Origin: Psychrobacter sp. JB385
Lineage (GTDB): Bacteria; Pseudomonadota; Gammaproteobacteria; Pseudomonadales; Moraxellaceae
Assembly: GCF_900163785.1 (NCBI RefSeq)
Contig: NZ_FUKN01000005.1
Location: forward strand, 296,038 to 360,037
Length of the DNA stretch: 64,000 bases
Direction of reading: 5' to 3'
The notes under the pieces are model-generated. The model was not told where the DNA came from. It saw only the letters and a list, made by a program, of their open reading frames with translations, and made no database searches. The translations under genes and the position numbers were made by a program. Shown piece by piece: positions 18,188 through 27,346 of the stretch (within the stretch, counting starts at the first letter, position 1; each line of letters begins with the position of its first letter).

Positions 18188-20695
18188 ATGCAAGAAACTC
18201 GTGAATTGCCACTCAAAGGTGTCAAAGTAATCGATTTTGGTCAATATATTGCTGGTCCTGCTGTAGGTATGATGCTTGGTGACCTAGGCGCTACTGTGGT
18301 TCACATAGACCCACCGTCAGGTCCAAAATGGCAAAGCCCTGCCAACGCCATATTAAATCGCAATAAATTGATGCTCAAACTCGATCTCAAAACAGAGGAA
18401 GGCTTAGCACAGGCCCGCCAACTCATTTTGAAAAGCGACATCGTCATCGAAGGTTTTCGCCCAGGCAAAATGGCAGAAATGGGACTCGATTTGGTCGCGT
18501 TACGTGCAGAACGTCCGCAGCTGATCACCTTGTCTATCCCTGGATTTGCGTCAAATGATGAGCTACGCCGTGAGCTACGTGCTTACGAAAGTATCGTTTC
18601 AGCAAGCTCGGGCGTATTTACCGACATGGGTTTGAACCGTGTCCTCATGGGCATCAACCCATCGTTCTCACCCCTACCACTACCTTCAGCTTATGGTGCC
18701 ATGTTGGCTGGCTCTTCAGTTGTGTTTGCCCTACAAGCCCGTGAAAATACTGGCCTTGGTGATGCGATTGAAGTGCCGCTTGCCGCTGCTGTTATGGAAG
18801 GGCTCTGCTACAACTCAATAGAAGTTGAAGACATGCCTGAGCGTTATTTAACCCAGCGCGAAGTTGAAATTCAACGCCGCCGCGTTGAAGGCATCCCAAT
18901 GAATATGAACTACGAAGATCTGCAAGAACTGCTCGATCCTTTTTACCGCAGCTATATGTGTAAAGATGGTCGCATGTTTTATGTGGTATGCCCAAGCCAC
19001 AAACATCATGCCAAGCGCTGCTTAGAAGTGCTTGGATTGTACGATGAATTGGTGGCAGAAGGCCTGACGGAGGAAGATGACACGTATCTACCCTCTAGTG
19101 AGTGGACCTCCGATACCTCGCTTGGCGTTTACCCCATGCCAAAGTACTGGGCAGATCATATCGCTGCAAAAATGAAAGACGCCTTTTTACTACGTACCTC
19201 TAAAGAATGGCAAAAAATCTTTGGTAAACGCGGAATCCCTGGCGCGCCGCAGCGTTGGCTACAAGAGTGGATCCGCGATGATCATGCAGAAACGGCAGGT
19301 CTGATGATTGAGGTCGATGATCCTACTTATGGCAAGATGATTCAGCCAGGCCCAATTGTGTGGCTAGAAGAATGTGGTGAGCTTATGTTAGAACCCAAGC
19401 CGCCTAAGCCGAGTACCTTTGATGAGGCCTTAGCAAAGTTCCAGAACTTTAGAACCAAATTGCCTTCAGTCAACGAAACCGGTGAAAAGCGTGGTTGGTT
19501 AGACGGCGTTCGCGTCCTTGATCTTTGTAATGTGATTGCAGGACCACATTCGGCCGCTTACTTGGCACGATTTGGCGCAGAGGTCATCAAACTGGATTCT
19601 GCCACTCCACTGTACGACAGCTGGAACACCGTTATTTATGGTCTTTCTCAAATGACGGGCAAACGCTCTATCCTTGCTGATATTGGCAAAGGCGAAGGCC
19701 GCGAGCTGTTTGAAAAATTGGTCAAGTCGGTTGATGTGATCGTCTGGAATGCCACCGATACACAGATTAAGAAAATGGGATTAGATGCTGAAGGCCTAAA
19801 AGCCTTAAATCCTGAAGCCATCTTCTGTAAGTTAGACTGCTTCAGTGGCGTACGTAAAGGTCCCTGTAGCGACTTCATTGGTTATGACGATGTGGTACAG
19901 GCTTGCACGGGTATCATGCTGCGCTGCGGCGGTGCAATGGACACGCCTGAAGAGCATGCTCACGTCGGTACCATCGACGTTATGTGCGGTTTTGGCGGTG
20001 CGATGAGTATTGGTGTGGCCCTTTATCAAAAATTCCGTACTGGACGTATCGGGCGCGGACGGACATCACTGGTTGCCAATAGTGCCTTGCTACAGATTCC
20101 TTATTGCTATGACTTTGCAAAACGTGGGCTGTTTGATGAGCCATCAGGCCGCGAAACCAATGGTCATGATGAATTAACGCGCTTTTACTATACCTCCTCA
20201 GGTAACTATGTATTGTTAAACGCGCATGAAGTTGACGTAGACAACTTCGAGAGAGTCGAGGGCTTAGAAGGTTTTAGCCAATTAGCAAAAAGTGACCGTG
20301 CCTCATTCTTGTCTAACGCATTCCAGAAGATACCTGCTCACGAGTGGGTAGATCGTTTGCAAGCCGCGGATATTGCTGCCGTTATCTGTGCTGATATCAA
20401 TGCGCTACGCGCAGAATATAGCCGACTAGCAGATGACACGCCAGGTATTGATCGTGGCAGTTACTCATTCTCAACCTATGAGGACCACCCAAGTGGTCAC
20501 AAAGTCACCCAGCTTGACCCCTATGCCATTCGTCCAACGCATAGCAAGATATACGCGCTTTCTCGGCCCGAAAAGTTCGGTCATTCAACGCGTCAAATCA
20601 TGAAAGAGCTTGGTTATAGCGAGTCACAAATTGAGGAAAGTATCGCAAGCGGTTATGTAAGCGATAGCTGGAGTCAAGAATACTTACCAAGTTAA
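18188..20695 (+). CDS. dddD: Fused double class III CoA transferase, probable DMSP CoA-transferase/lyase (DddD)
   Basis: The protein (835 aa) contains two complete CaiB/BaiF domains, about residues 10-400 and 436-800. Each opens with a KVIDFGQYIAGP or RVLDLCNVIAGP motif. DddD enzymes have this architecture and length; they transfer CoA to DMSP and release dimethyl sulfide and a 3-hydroxypropionyl product. The neighbours match characterised ddd clusters: iron alcohol dehydrogenase, CoA-acylating semialdehyde dehydrogenase and BCCT carrier. The candidate nucleophile is Asp597 in GTIDVMCGF of the second domain; by eye the first domain has Ser at the same place, implying one active half. The start is chosen at 18188, with AAGGA nine bases upstream; the ATG at 18182 is too close. 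An alternative would be a fused carnitine/bile-acid-type CoA transferase, but a two-domain fusion beside a BCCT gene favours DddD. Confidence 0.85.
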   Translation: MQETRELPLKGVKVIDFGQYIAGPAVGMMLGDLGATVVHIDPPSGPKWQSPANAILNRNKLMLKLDLKTEEGLAQARQLILKSDIVIEGFRPGKMAEMGLDLVALRAERPQLITLSIPGFASNDELRRELRAYESIVSASSGVFTDMGLNRVLMGINPSFSPLPLPSAYGAMLAGSSVVFALQARENTGLGDAIEVPLAAAVMEGLCYNSIEVEDMPERYLTQREVEIQRRRVEGIPMNMNYEDLQELLDPFYRSYMCKDGRMFYVVCPSHKHHAKRCLEVLGLYDELVAEGLTEEDDTYLPSSEWTSDTSLGVYPMPKYWADHIAAKMKDAFLLRTSKEWQKIFGKRGIPGAPQRWLQEWIRDDHAETAGLMIEVDDPTYGKMIQPGPIVWLEECGELMLEPKPPKPSTFDEALAKFQNFRTKLPSVNETGEKRGWLDGVRVLDLCNVIAGPHSAAYLARFGAEVIKLDSATPLYDSWNTVIYGLSQMTGKRSILADIGKGEGRELFEKLVKSVDVIVWNATDTQIKKMGLDAEGLKALNPEAIFCKLDCFSGVRKGPCSDFIGYDDVVQACTGIMLRCGGAMDTPEEHAHVGTIDVMCGFGGAMSIGVALYQKFRTGRIGRGRTSLVANSALLQIPYCYDFAKRGLFDEPSGRETNGHDELTRFYYTSSGNYVLLNAHEVDVDNFERVEGLEGFSQLAKSDRASFLSNAFQKIPAHEWVDRLQAADIAAVICADINALRAEYSRLADDTPGIDRGSYSFSTYEDHPSGHKVTQLDPYAIRPTHSKIYALSRPEKFGHSTRQIMKELGYSESQIEESIASGYVSDSWSQEYLPS

Positions 20696-20877
20696 CCACA
20701 AATTTAATGAACCATTTAAATCAGGAAGTGTCATTGTTTGGTGCCACGTTTAGCGCCGTTGGGTTTGTGCATAGGCCAAATAATGACCTTCTTTGAATGA
20801 TATGGATTAGGCGACCAGAAGGATTACGGAACCTAAGACGCATTTCAACGAGAAGCATACTATCTAAAGGATTAGAT

Positions 20878-22527
20878 ATGAAATTCAACCGTAGAAAACC
20901 TTTAACCAAATTACCCATCAAAGTCGCCACAAAAGGCTTTTACGAAGGGTTTAATAAAGACGTTACGATTACTGCAAAAATTTTACTCGGCTTGCTTATT
21001 CTTTGGGCAGTGATTTTCCCTGAAAGCTCGCTTGCCATACTAGGCACTATCAACAGTTTCTTGCTCAGTAACTTCTCGACATGGTATATCTTATCGGTGA
21101 CCTTTTTCTTACTTGTTGCCATGTTCCTAGCCTTCATTCCGCGTTATGGCAAGCTTGTCTTAGGAGACAAAGGGGACAAACCTGAGTTTTCTAATTTCTC
21201 ATGGTTTGCGATGATTTTTGGTGCCGGTATCGGTGTGGGCATGCTGACCTTTGCCACCGCAGAGCCAATGTATCACTTTGGTAATAACCCTGAAGTTATT
21301 CAAGGTATGGCAACAGGCTATGGTGCTGATAACGTGCGATACGCGTATAAATGGGCCTTTCTCCATTGGGGATTTAGCGCATGGATTTGCTATTCTTTAG
21401 TCGGTCTTTCGATGGCTTATTTTTCTTTTCGACGCAAACTGCCGCTTACTATTCGCTCAGGGCTTGCGCCAATCTTTGGCAAAAAGCTGTCTGGTAGGCT
21501 TGGTGATGCTATTGACATTGTCGCTGTCATTGCAACGCTTTTGGGCGTCGCACAAACATTAGGGTTTGGTGTTGAGCAGTTTGTTTCTAGCATGTACCGT
21601 GTTGGCATGGGCGACTGGCTCCTCAACGCTGAAGGAAAATCATCCGCGGCCGCGATTATTGTTGCATTGATTGTCATCGTTGGGGTCGCTACCGTCTCTG
21701 CATTGTCAGGGCTTGGTAAAGGGGTCAAATGGCTGTCTAATCTCAACATGTGGCTCAGCTTTATTCTGTTTACCTTTTTCTTAATCTTTGGTTCGACATT
21801 CTTTGGTTTGCAATCTTTCTTCTTAGGTTTGTTTGACTATGTGGTTGCACTTCCTGCCCTGCTAATAACGATTTGGCAGCCAGATGGTACGACTGTCGGT
21901 GATACGTTGTCCACATGGCAAAAAGACTGGTCTGTGTTCTATTGGGCGTGGTGGATCGCCTTTGGTCCTTTCGTCGGGGTGTTCTTTGCCCGTATTTCAC
22001 GTGGTCGTAGCATTCGTGTTTATCTATTCGGTACGGTCATCCTACCTGCACTGATGTGTTTTATTTGGTTTTCAGTCGTGGGCGGTACCGCAATCGATTT
22101 AACATTAGGTGGTACTGATGCTATCTCAAGCGTCGGTCAAGAGTCTCAGTTGCTGGCAATGCTTGATGTGATGCTATCTCCTAATGCAGCTTGGGCAATG
22201 GCTATTTTAGTTCTGGTCTTACTATTAACTTACTTAGTCACCACGCTAGATTCGGCCATTTTGGTTATCAACACTATCAACTCAGGTGGTAATGAAGGTC
22301 CAAAAGGTCGTCCACACATTATCTTTTGGGGTGTTATATTAGCATTGGTTGTTGGGGTCCTATTGATCAGTGGTGGCTTGGGCGCAATCAAAACGGCAAT
22401 GGTGATTGGTGCACTGCCTTTCAGTTTCGTCATGGTACTTATGGGAATAGCCCTTATAAAAGCAGTTCTCTATGACACCACTCATCCTGAAGTCGATACG
22501 GTAGATTTAGTGGAGGAAAAGAGTTGA
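20878..22527 (+). CDS. dddT: BCCT family transporter, probable DMSP/betaine uptake carrier (DddT)
   Basis: BCCT carriers import quaternary ammonium and sulfonium compounds such as betaine, choline, carnitine and DMSP across the inner membrane, using Na+ or H+. The protein (549 aa) has about 12 hydrophobic segments. It shows the signature tryptophan-rich TM8 region, WSVFYWAWWIAFGPFVG, followed by FFARISRGRSIR. The motif GAGIGVGMLTFATAEP is near residues 110-125. The ATG at 20878 is preceded by AAAGG at 7-base spacing; a longer in-frame start at 20797 lacks one. It is the last gene of the ddd set and has a terminator at 22652. Its place behind dddD makes DMSP the likely substrate; glycine betaine or carnitine is an alternative. 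Confidence 0.87.
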   Translation: MKFNRRKPLTKLPIKVATKGFYEGFNKDVTITAKILLGLLILWAVIFPESSLAILGTINSFLLSNFSTWYILSVTFFLLVAMFLAFIPRYGKLVLGDKGDKPEFSNFSWFAMIFGAGIGVGMLTFATAEPMYHFGNNPEVIQGMATGYGADNVRYAYKWAFLHWGFSAWICYSLVGLSMAYFSFRRKLPLTIRSGLAPIFGKKLSGRLGDAIDIVAVIATLLGVAQTLGFGVEQFVSSMYRVGMGDWLLNAEGKSSAAAIIVALIVIVGVATVSALSGLGKGVKWLSNLNMWLSFILFTFFLIFGSTFFGLQSFFLGLFDYVVALPALLITIWQPDGTTVGDTLSTWQKDWSVFYWAWWIAFGPFVGVFFARISRGRSIRVYLFGTVILPALMCFIWFSVVGGTAIDLTLGGTDAISSVGQESQLLAMLDVMLSPNAAWAMAILVLVLLLTYLVTTLDSAILVINTINSGGNEGPKGRPHIIFWGVILALVVGVLLISGGLGAIKTAMVIGALPFSFVMVLMGIALIKAVLYDTTHPEVDTVDLVEEKS

Positions 22528-22651
22528 GATTGAAACGCTAATGGTCAGGCGCATAAAACACGTGCTACGCGATGTTTCGTGTAGGTTGCACTTCTAAGTT
22601 ATAGGTCGTCGTAGCAGTTTTATCACTAAAACTATAGGTCGATGTTAATAG

Positions 22652-22681
22652 TAAAAAACCACCTTGATAGGTGGTTTTTTA
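22652..22681. terminator. Rho-independent terminator after dddT
   Basis: AAAAAACCACCT and AGGTGGTTTTTT form a stem with a 4-base loop and A/T runs on both sides. It can act in both directions, although the convergent gene ends about 95 bases further on. Confidence 0.9.
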
Positions 22682-22775
22682 TTTGCTAATTTTTATTCAG
22701 GCATACGGCAATGAGTGTTCAGCAGGCTCTATTTACAATCTTCTCTTTCAAGGCCAGATTCACAGTGGAATATCA

Positions 22776-24191
22776 TTAAAAAATCATATGAGCACATAAC
22801 GCAATAATCGGTAATGAGATAACCGTTCTTAATAGGAAAATCACCAATAGCTGGAAGAAACTAACAGGTATTTTTGTTCCTAGAATCAATCCGCCAACTT
22901 CTGACATATAGATCAATTGAGAGACTGATAAGCAAGCGATGACAAATCGCGTTAACTCTGACTCTATTGAAGAGCCGATAATAGCCGGTAGGAACATATC
23001 TGCAAAACCCACCATGATCGTTTTAGACATTTCTGCGGCAAACGGTATATTCAATAGCTCTAAGAATGGAATAAATGGCATACCTAAATAATCAAATACA
23101 GGTGTCTTTTCTGCCACAATCAACCCCAACGTCCCGATTGCCATGACGATAGGTAGTATTCCTATCCACATGTCCAAGATATTTTTTAACCCATCGTTCA
23201 AAAAAGTCAAAAAACTGGGGCTCTTGTCTGCTTTTTGAACGGCTTTGTGTAAGCCATAGTTGAATAGCGTTCTTCCTTCGGGAATCGCTTCGCAATCCAC
23301 CTCATCGTTCTTTGTGATATATGTATCTTCAATTTTAGACAAAGGGAATAACTTTGGTACGATGAGCGCACAAACAATACCACATAACGCAACCACGCCA
23401 ATCATGTTGATAAAGTAACTTTCTAGCTTGACCTGAGAAATAACAACCAAGCAAAAGGTAACCGAAACCGCTGAAAAACTGGTCGCAATTACGGCTGCTT
23501 CTCTTTTGGTATAAAATCCACTTTGCAACTGCTTATCCGTTAGTAATACGCCAATAGTGCCGTCACCTAACCATGATGCCAAGCAATCGACAGAGGATCT
23601 GCCCGGTAAACCAAACAACGGTCTCATGACTTTGGTGCATAAAACCCCAACAAATTCTAATAAGCCAAAATCAAGCAATAACGGCAGCAATAACCCTGCT
23701 AAAAAGAATACAATAAACAATATGGGCATGAGCTCATATAACAATAAACCACCAATACTGTCTGAATATATGGTCTCAAACCCAAATTGAAAATAGGTAA
23801 CGACGACAAAAAACGCACCAAGTAGTCTAAGCATTAGCCAAGATGTTTTGACGTTCAGTAAGTTATTCAAAAAGTGATTGTTTAAAATCAATGCAGGTTT
23901 CATGATTTTGGTATATAAGCTACCAACCACCGTAATCATAATTGAGATGACAACAAGCAATGGCAAGAAGTCACTCATGTAACCCTGTATATAATCCTTT
24001 AACACAGCGATAGGAATGGTAAATCCGTCTGAGTAGCTGACAAACTTACCATCTACATAGGGAATGGGAAATACAAAGACGATCAACCCTATCATAGAGG
24101 GTATAAAGAATTTTAAAAACTGTTTGATATTGATACTGGTATTAGCACTGCTAGCATCTTGATTTGCAGTGCTGGCTTTAATAATGTCCAT
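22776..24191 (-). CDS. YjiH-type membrane protein with nucleoside-recognition (Gate) domain, putative permease
   Basis: This is an integral inner-membrane protein (471 aa) with about 11-12 hydrophobic segments and a nucleoside-recognition/Gate-type core around residues 150-260 (LLLDFGLLEFVGVL, SWLGDGTIGVLLTDKQL). YjiH-family proteins are usually annotated as putative permeases of unknown substrate. Here the gene follows arginase and ornithine cyclodeaminase on the same strand with a gap of about 95 bases. The simplest inference is transport of arginine, ornithine or a related basic amino acid. An AAAGG precedes the ATG. The substrate is unproven. The gene is probably the distal member of an ocd-arginase-permease operon under the divergent Lrp-type regulator. 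Confidence 0.75.
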   Translation of the reverse strand: MDIIKASTANQDASSANTSINIKQFLKFFIPSMIGLIVFVFPIPYVDGKFVSYSDGFTIPIAVLKDYIQGYMSDFLPLLVVISIMITVVGSLYTKIMKPALILNNHFLNNLLNVKTSWLMLRLLGAFFVVVTYFQFGFETIYSDSIGGLLLYELMPILFIVFFLAGLLLPLLLDFGLLEFVGVLCTKVMRPLFGLPGRSSVDCLASWLGDGTIGVLLTDKQLQSGFYTKREAAVIATSFSAVSVTFCLVVISQVKLESYFINMIGVVALCGIVCALIVPKLFPLSKIEDTYITKNDEVDCEAIPEGRTLFNYGLHKAVQKADKSPSFLTFLNDGLKNILDMWIGILPIVMAIGTLGLIVAEKTPVFDYLGMPFIPFLELLNIPFAAEMSKTIMVGFADMFLPAIIGSSIESELTRFVIACLSVSQLIYMSEVGGLILGTKIPVSFFQLLVIFLLRTVISLPIIALCAHMIF

Positions 24192-24286
24192 ATTATTTTT
24201 ACCTTTCGTCCCTTTTTGACTAACCTAAAAATTTATGTGATATTTTTTAGGCTAAATATCCTTTAACTCATTCTTGATATTTCATA

Positions 24287-25246
24287 CTAGTAATTATTTA
24301 AAAGAGAGTGTGTGACCTCTTCTAAAATTTTAAATATTCTCGTTGAGTCATCTTTTGAATTGTTATATAAAGGATTGATTTCTGCCATTTCCCAGCAACA
24401 TACTTTTTCATTTTTAATGAGCTCTATATTGAGCTGCATGGCTTGCTCATAAGATAGACCATTCATTGCAGGCGTACCGGTTCCTGGAACGTATAAAGGA
24501 TCAACACTATCAACATCAAACGACACATAAATATGATCGCAATACTCTAGTTTTTTAAAGATTTCGGCTACTGTGGCGCTGATGCCTTTTTTGGTTATTT
24601 CAGCCACGCTGTATAGAGGAATTTTATGTCTTTTGATTAATTCCATTTCCTCTTCTTGATAATCTCTAACCGCACAAAACACCACGTTTTCTGGCTTAAT
24701 TGATGGCTCGTTGGACGCCATAAATTTTAGTCGCTCCCAATATTCTTTTTCTGCATCAGAGAGCTCGTTGCGTTTACATTCCAAGTTATCGATTGCACAG
24801 GCCATTGCCAAAGGCATGCCGTGCATATTCCCTGATCCACTGGTGTATGGTGAATGAAAATCAGCATGCGCGTCTATATACACCACACCGATCTCAGCAT
24901 CAGGGTGCGCCATTTTGAGACCATGCATGGTTCCTGCACAGCTAGAATGATCGCCTGCGATAACAATAGGAAATTGATTCTCCTCTCTTATCTCTTTTAT
25001 TTTATGTGCCAATTTAGAGATAACAGGCTCAATCACATCAGCGTATTTTGCATGTTTAAATGGCGATTCTTCTTCATGGATATATTCATTTTTGATACTG
25101 TCAAGTTGCAGTTTTTCATAGTAGTCTGCATTCATCTCTTTTGATGACGCGCGCAATGCATCAATTCCTAGTGACGCGCCTTTTTTATGCCCTGCGACAT
25201 CTGAATACACTTCTACTATTCGCACATTTTTCATTAGATCATTCAT
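24287..25246 (-). CDS. rocF: Arginase (ureohydrolase family)
   Basis: The enzyme hydrolyses L-arginine to ornithine and urea in the cytosol using two Mn ions. All metal-binding motifs are visible: GDHS (98-101), DAHADFH (125-131) and SFDVDSVDPLYVPGTGTP (around 233-250). The total of 319 aa fits arginase. The VPGTGTP sequence and the neighbouring ornithine cyclodeaminase favour arginase over agmatinase or formiminoglutamase. The start at 25246 has GGAGA seven bases upstream. It lies downstream of ocd, separated by 239 bases that contain a palindromic repeat (25355-25426). Ornithine made here would feed the ornithine cyclodeaminase. No urease genes are in the window, so the fate of urea is not visible. 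Confidence 0.9.
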   Translation of the reverse strand: MNDLMKNVRIVEVYSDVAGHKKGASLGIDALRASSKEMNADYYEKLQLDSIKNEYIHEEESPFKHAKYADVIEPVISKLAHKIKEIREENQFPIVIAGDHSSCAGTMHGLKMAHPDAEIGVVYIDAHADFHSPYTSGSGNMHGMPLAMACAIDNLECKRNELSDAEKEYWERLKFMASNEPSIKPENVVFCAVRDYQEEEMELIKRHKIPLYSVAEITKKGISATVAEIFKKLEYCDHIYVSFDVDSVDPLYVPGTGTPAMNGLSYEQAMQLNIELIKNEKVCCWEMAEINPLYNNSKDDSTRIFKILEEVTHSLLNNY

Positions 25247-25354
25247 TATTTCGTCTCCATTAAATAAAACAATTTTTTATCATTTGAATTTATTTTTTTC
25301 TCACTACTTAGCTATAGTCAGTCCTGAATAAGAAAGATATATCCCGTATCACAC

Positions 25355-25426
25355 GCTACTGAAACAAATTTTTCTGGCTTGCTGTGCCTTCGCAGACAGA
25401 GGCGGCGCAAAATTTATTTCAGCAGC
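25355..25426. repeat. Dispersed palindromic repeat, type I, copy 1
   Basis: Left arm GCTACTGAAACAAATTTT and right arm AAAATTTATTTCAGCAGC pair with two mismatches. They enclose the core CTTGCTGTGCCTTCGCAG plus ACAGAGGCGG. The core contains a small inner hairpin, CTGTG/CGCAG. The same core occurs at 32717-32786 (reverse orientation) and 41577-41650, each time with different but still self-complementary arms. It lies between ocd and arginase. Confidence 0.75.
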
Positions 25427-25485
25427 GCCTATTTACTTTATAGTGGATCAAATACTTTATAACGGCTCAAACCTACAACCCCCAC

Positions 25486-26580
25486 TTACGCCATAGACTC
25501 AGCTTCATGCGTCACCGTACTATGATCTTTACTATGAGCTTTCACCACCGAATAGAGGTTTTTAGGGTCTTGTTGATGAGGGATCAAATCAAGCAGCTCA
25601 TAGGCGTCCTGTTTTTTGATCAAATCACGCAAAAACACTAGAGCCGTAAAGTCTTCTGAGGCAAAACCGACACCATCAAATACCACTAAGTTGTTCTCGT
25701 TGGTGCGTATGTCTTTCTCACCTTTCACAATGCGGTGAAACTCCGTCACAGGAAAGTCTTGAGAGAGCTGCTGAATATCGCCTTCGATACGGGTTTGTGG
25801 TTCAAACTCTACAATGACATGATCGGCTCTTAGCAGAATGTCGGCGTCCAGCTCAGTTTTGCCAGGGCAATCACCACCGATGGCATTGATATAGACGCCT
25901 TTTTTGATCATATCATCACGCAGGATGGTGGCGTTTTTCTTATCAGCGGTACAGGTGGTGATGATATCAGCCCCGTCAACCGCTTCTTCTACGGTTTTGC
26001 AGATGATAATATCTAGGCCTGAATCGGCAAGGTTATGCGCCACTTTTTCAGATGCAGCTGGGTCGACATCATATAAACGCACTTTGGAGATACCAACCAC
26101 TGCCTTCATACCCATCGCCTGAAACTCTCCTTGCGCACCATTACCAATGAGTGCCAAAGTCTCAGCATTTTTAGGCGCACAGTGTTTGGCAACCAGTGCC
26201 GAGGTTGCCGCCGTGCGTAGTGCCGTTAAAATACACATTTCTGTCAGCAAGATGGGATAGCCTGTATCAACATCAGACAACACGCCAAAAGCTGCTACCG
26301 TCTGTAAATCACGCTTGGTATTGATGGGATGGCCATTGACATATTTACACGCAAACATGTCACCATCGCTGACAGGCATGAGCTCTATGACACCGTCTTT
26401 GGAATGCGAAGCAAAACGACTGGATTTTTCAAATTGATCCCAACGAAGATAATCCTGCTCTAACGCATCTACCAATTCTTTTATAGTCTGTTCGATACCA
26501 TGATTACTGATGATTTCAGCCATCGCCTGTACGCTAACAAATGGCACACCCTGCTTTTGTGACACAATAAATTTAGACAT
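25486..26580 (-). CDS. ocd: Ornithine cyclodeaminase
   Basis: This is a member of the ornithine cyclodeaminase/mu-crystallin family. It converts L-ornithine to L-proline and ammonia with bound NAD+. The protein (364 aa) has the Rossmann motif LIGNGAQGEFQAM near residues 146-158 and the upstream stretch TALRTAATSALVAKH that binds substrate and cofactor. The conserved INAIGGDCPGKTELD segment follows. This long form with GGDCPGKTEL is typical of true bacterial ornithine cyclodeaminases rather than alanine dehydrogenase-like relatives. GGGAG precedes the ATG. It is adjacent to arginase, so arginine would go to ornithine and then proline. It is divergent from an Lrp-type regulator, with several TGTCA motifs in the shared promoter region. 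Confidence 0.93.
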   Translation of the reverse strand: MSKFIVSQKQGVPFVSVQAMAEIISNHGIEQTIKELVDALEQDYLRWDQFEKSSRFASHSKDGVIELMPVSDGDMFACKYVNGHPINTKRDLQTVAAFGVLSDVDTGYPILLTEMCILTALRTAATSALVAKHCAPKNAETLALIGNGAQGEFQAMGMKAVVGISKVRLYDVDPAASEKVAHNLADSGLDIIICKTVEEAVDGADIITTCTADKKNATILRDDMIKKGVYINAIGGDCPGKTELDADILLRADHVIVEFEPQTRIEGDIQQLSQDFPVTEFHRIVKGEKDIRTNENNLVVFDGVGFASEDFTALVFLRDLIKKQDAYELLDLIPHQQDPKNLYSVVKAHSKDHSTVTHEAESMA

Positions 26581-26645
26581 TAGTTTTGCTCCCTTCCATG
26601 AATATTGTTTGTTGAATCGACAATTAATATGCTACCAACTATAAA

Positions 26646-26724
26646 TGTCAGTTAAAATGTCAATAACTTATTAAATATTGATGTATTTTTGACATATTGA
26701 TAAGTATTACTTAGCATAATGTCA
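26646..26724. promoter_or_regulatory. Candidate Lrp-type operator region between ocd and the lrp-like gene
   Basis: In this AT-rich divergent region the pentamer TGTCA occurs at 26646, 26658 and 26720, and its complement TGACA at 26690. They are embedded in A/T runs (AATGTCAATA, TTGACATATTGA). Clustered, partly symmetric sites of this kind suit a cooperative Lrp/AsnC regulator. Confidence 0.45.
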
Positions 26725-26747
26725 AAACTAATGGAGGAGGCACTTTT

Positions 26748-27179
26748 ATGGCGTACTACACCTATGACTCTTTAGATAGCGAGCTGATATCTGAACTTCG
26801 ACAAGATGGCCGCGCAACCATCTCAATTCTTGCAAAAAAACTTAAAGTTTCACGTGCCACTGTCCAGAACAGATTAGACAGATTGATTCATAACGGCGCT
26901 ATTTTAGGCTTTACGATTCGCGTGCATGAAGCGCTAGATAAAGAAACCGTCAAAGCGATGATGATGATTGAAGTAACAGGAAAGTCTACGTCACAAGTGA
27001 TTAGGAAGCTGCGTGGCATCCCGCAATTGATTAAGCTCCATACGACCAATGGCGCGTGGGACTTGGTAGCAGAAATACACACGACAAGTTTGAGAGAGTT
27101 TGATGAAGTGCTGCGTCAAGTAAGAGAGATTGACGGTATTCTGAACAGCGAAACGAGTGTTCTGCTGTCGAGTTTGTGA
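26748..27179 (+). CDS. Lrp/AsnC family transcriptional regulator
   Basis: A small regulator of 143 aa with an N-terminal helix-turn-helix (about residues 10-55, including ISILAKKLKVSRATVQNRLDRL) and a C-terminal RAM/AsnC ligand-binding domain (about 65-140). Proteins of this family sense amino acids and often control the adjacent catabolic or transport genes. It is transcribed divergently from ocd, with 167 bases between the two starts. It is therefore the likely regulator of the ocd-arginase-permease set and of itself. A strong GGAGGAG ribosome binding site is present. The effector is probably arginine or ornithine, but that is inferred from context only. Confidence 0.93.
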   Translation: MAYYTYDSLDSELISELRQDGRATISILAKKLKVSRATVQNRLDRLIHNGAILGFTIRVHEALDKETVKAMMMIEVTGKSTSQVIRKLRGIPQLIKLHTTNGAWDLVAEIHTTSLREFDEVLRQVREIDGILNSETSVLLSSL

Positions 27180-27248
27180 TGTCACTATATCTCTAATGAG
27201 GACTAGACCCTTAAAAACATTCGGTTTTTCACTCTACATATTTTCATG

Positions 27249-27346
27249 CATCTACATTGATATAATAGAAAGTATTATCAGTAGTTCTAATCTGTTTGTG
27301 CCTACCAAATTTAGCAAGCCTCAATTTAACGATTGGGGCTTTTTTA
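27249..27346 (+). pseudogene. Decayed tRNA-Val copy with its terminator
   Basis: The stretch aligns with tRNA-Val at 10922-11038. The anticodon arm is recognisable as CTACATTGATATAATAG against CTACCTTGACATGGTAG. A 4-6 base insertion follows, then the T-arm and acceptor (CAGTAGTTCTAATCTG, GTGCCTACCA) and the same downstream AAATTTAGCAAGCC...GATTGGGGCTTTTTT hairpin. The D-arm and 5' acceptor are not recognisable and the anticodon loop is altered, so it is not a functional tRNA. It marks the right end of the accessory block that begins at the intact tRNA. The rest of the 433-base gap (27180-27612) shows no gene. Confidence 0.75.

Noticed and set aside
27301..27346. Considered as a functional attR site of a recent integrative element.
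   Set aside because: The similarity extends beyond the tRNA end through the terminator with many substitutions, and no integrase gene is present, so a recent precise integration is not supported.
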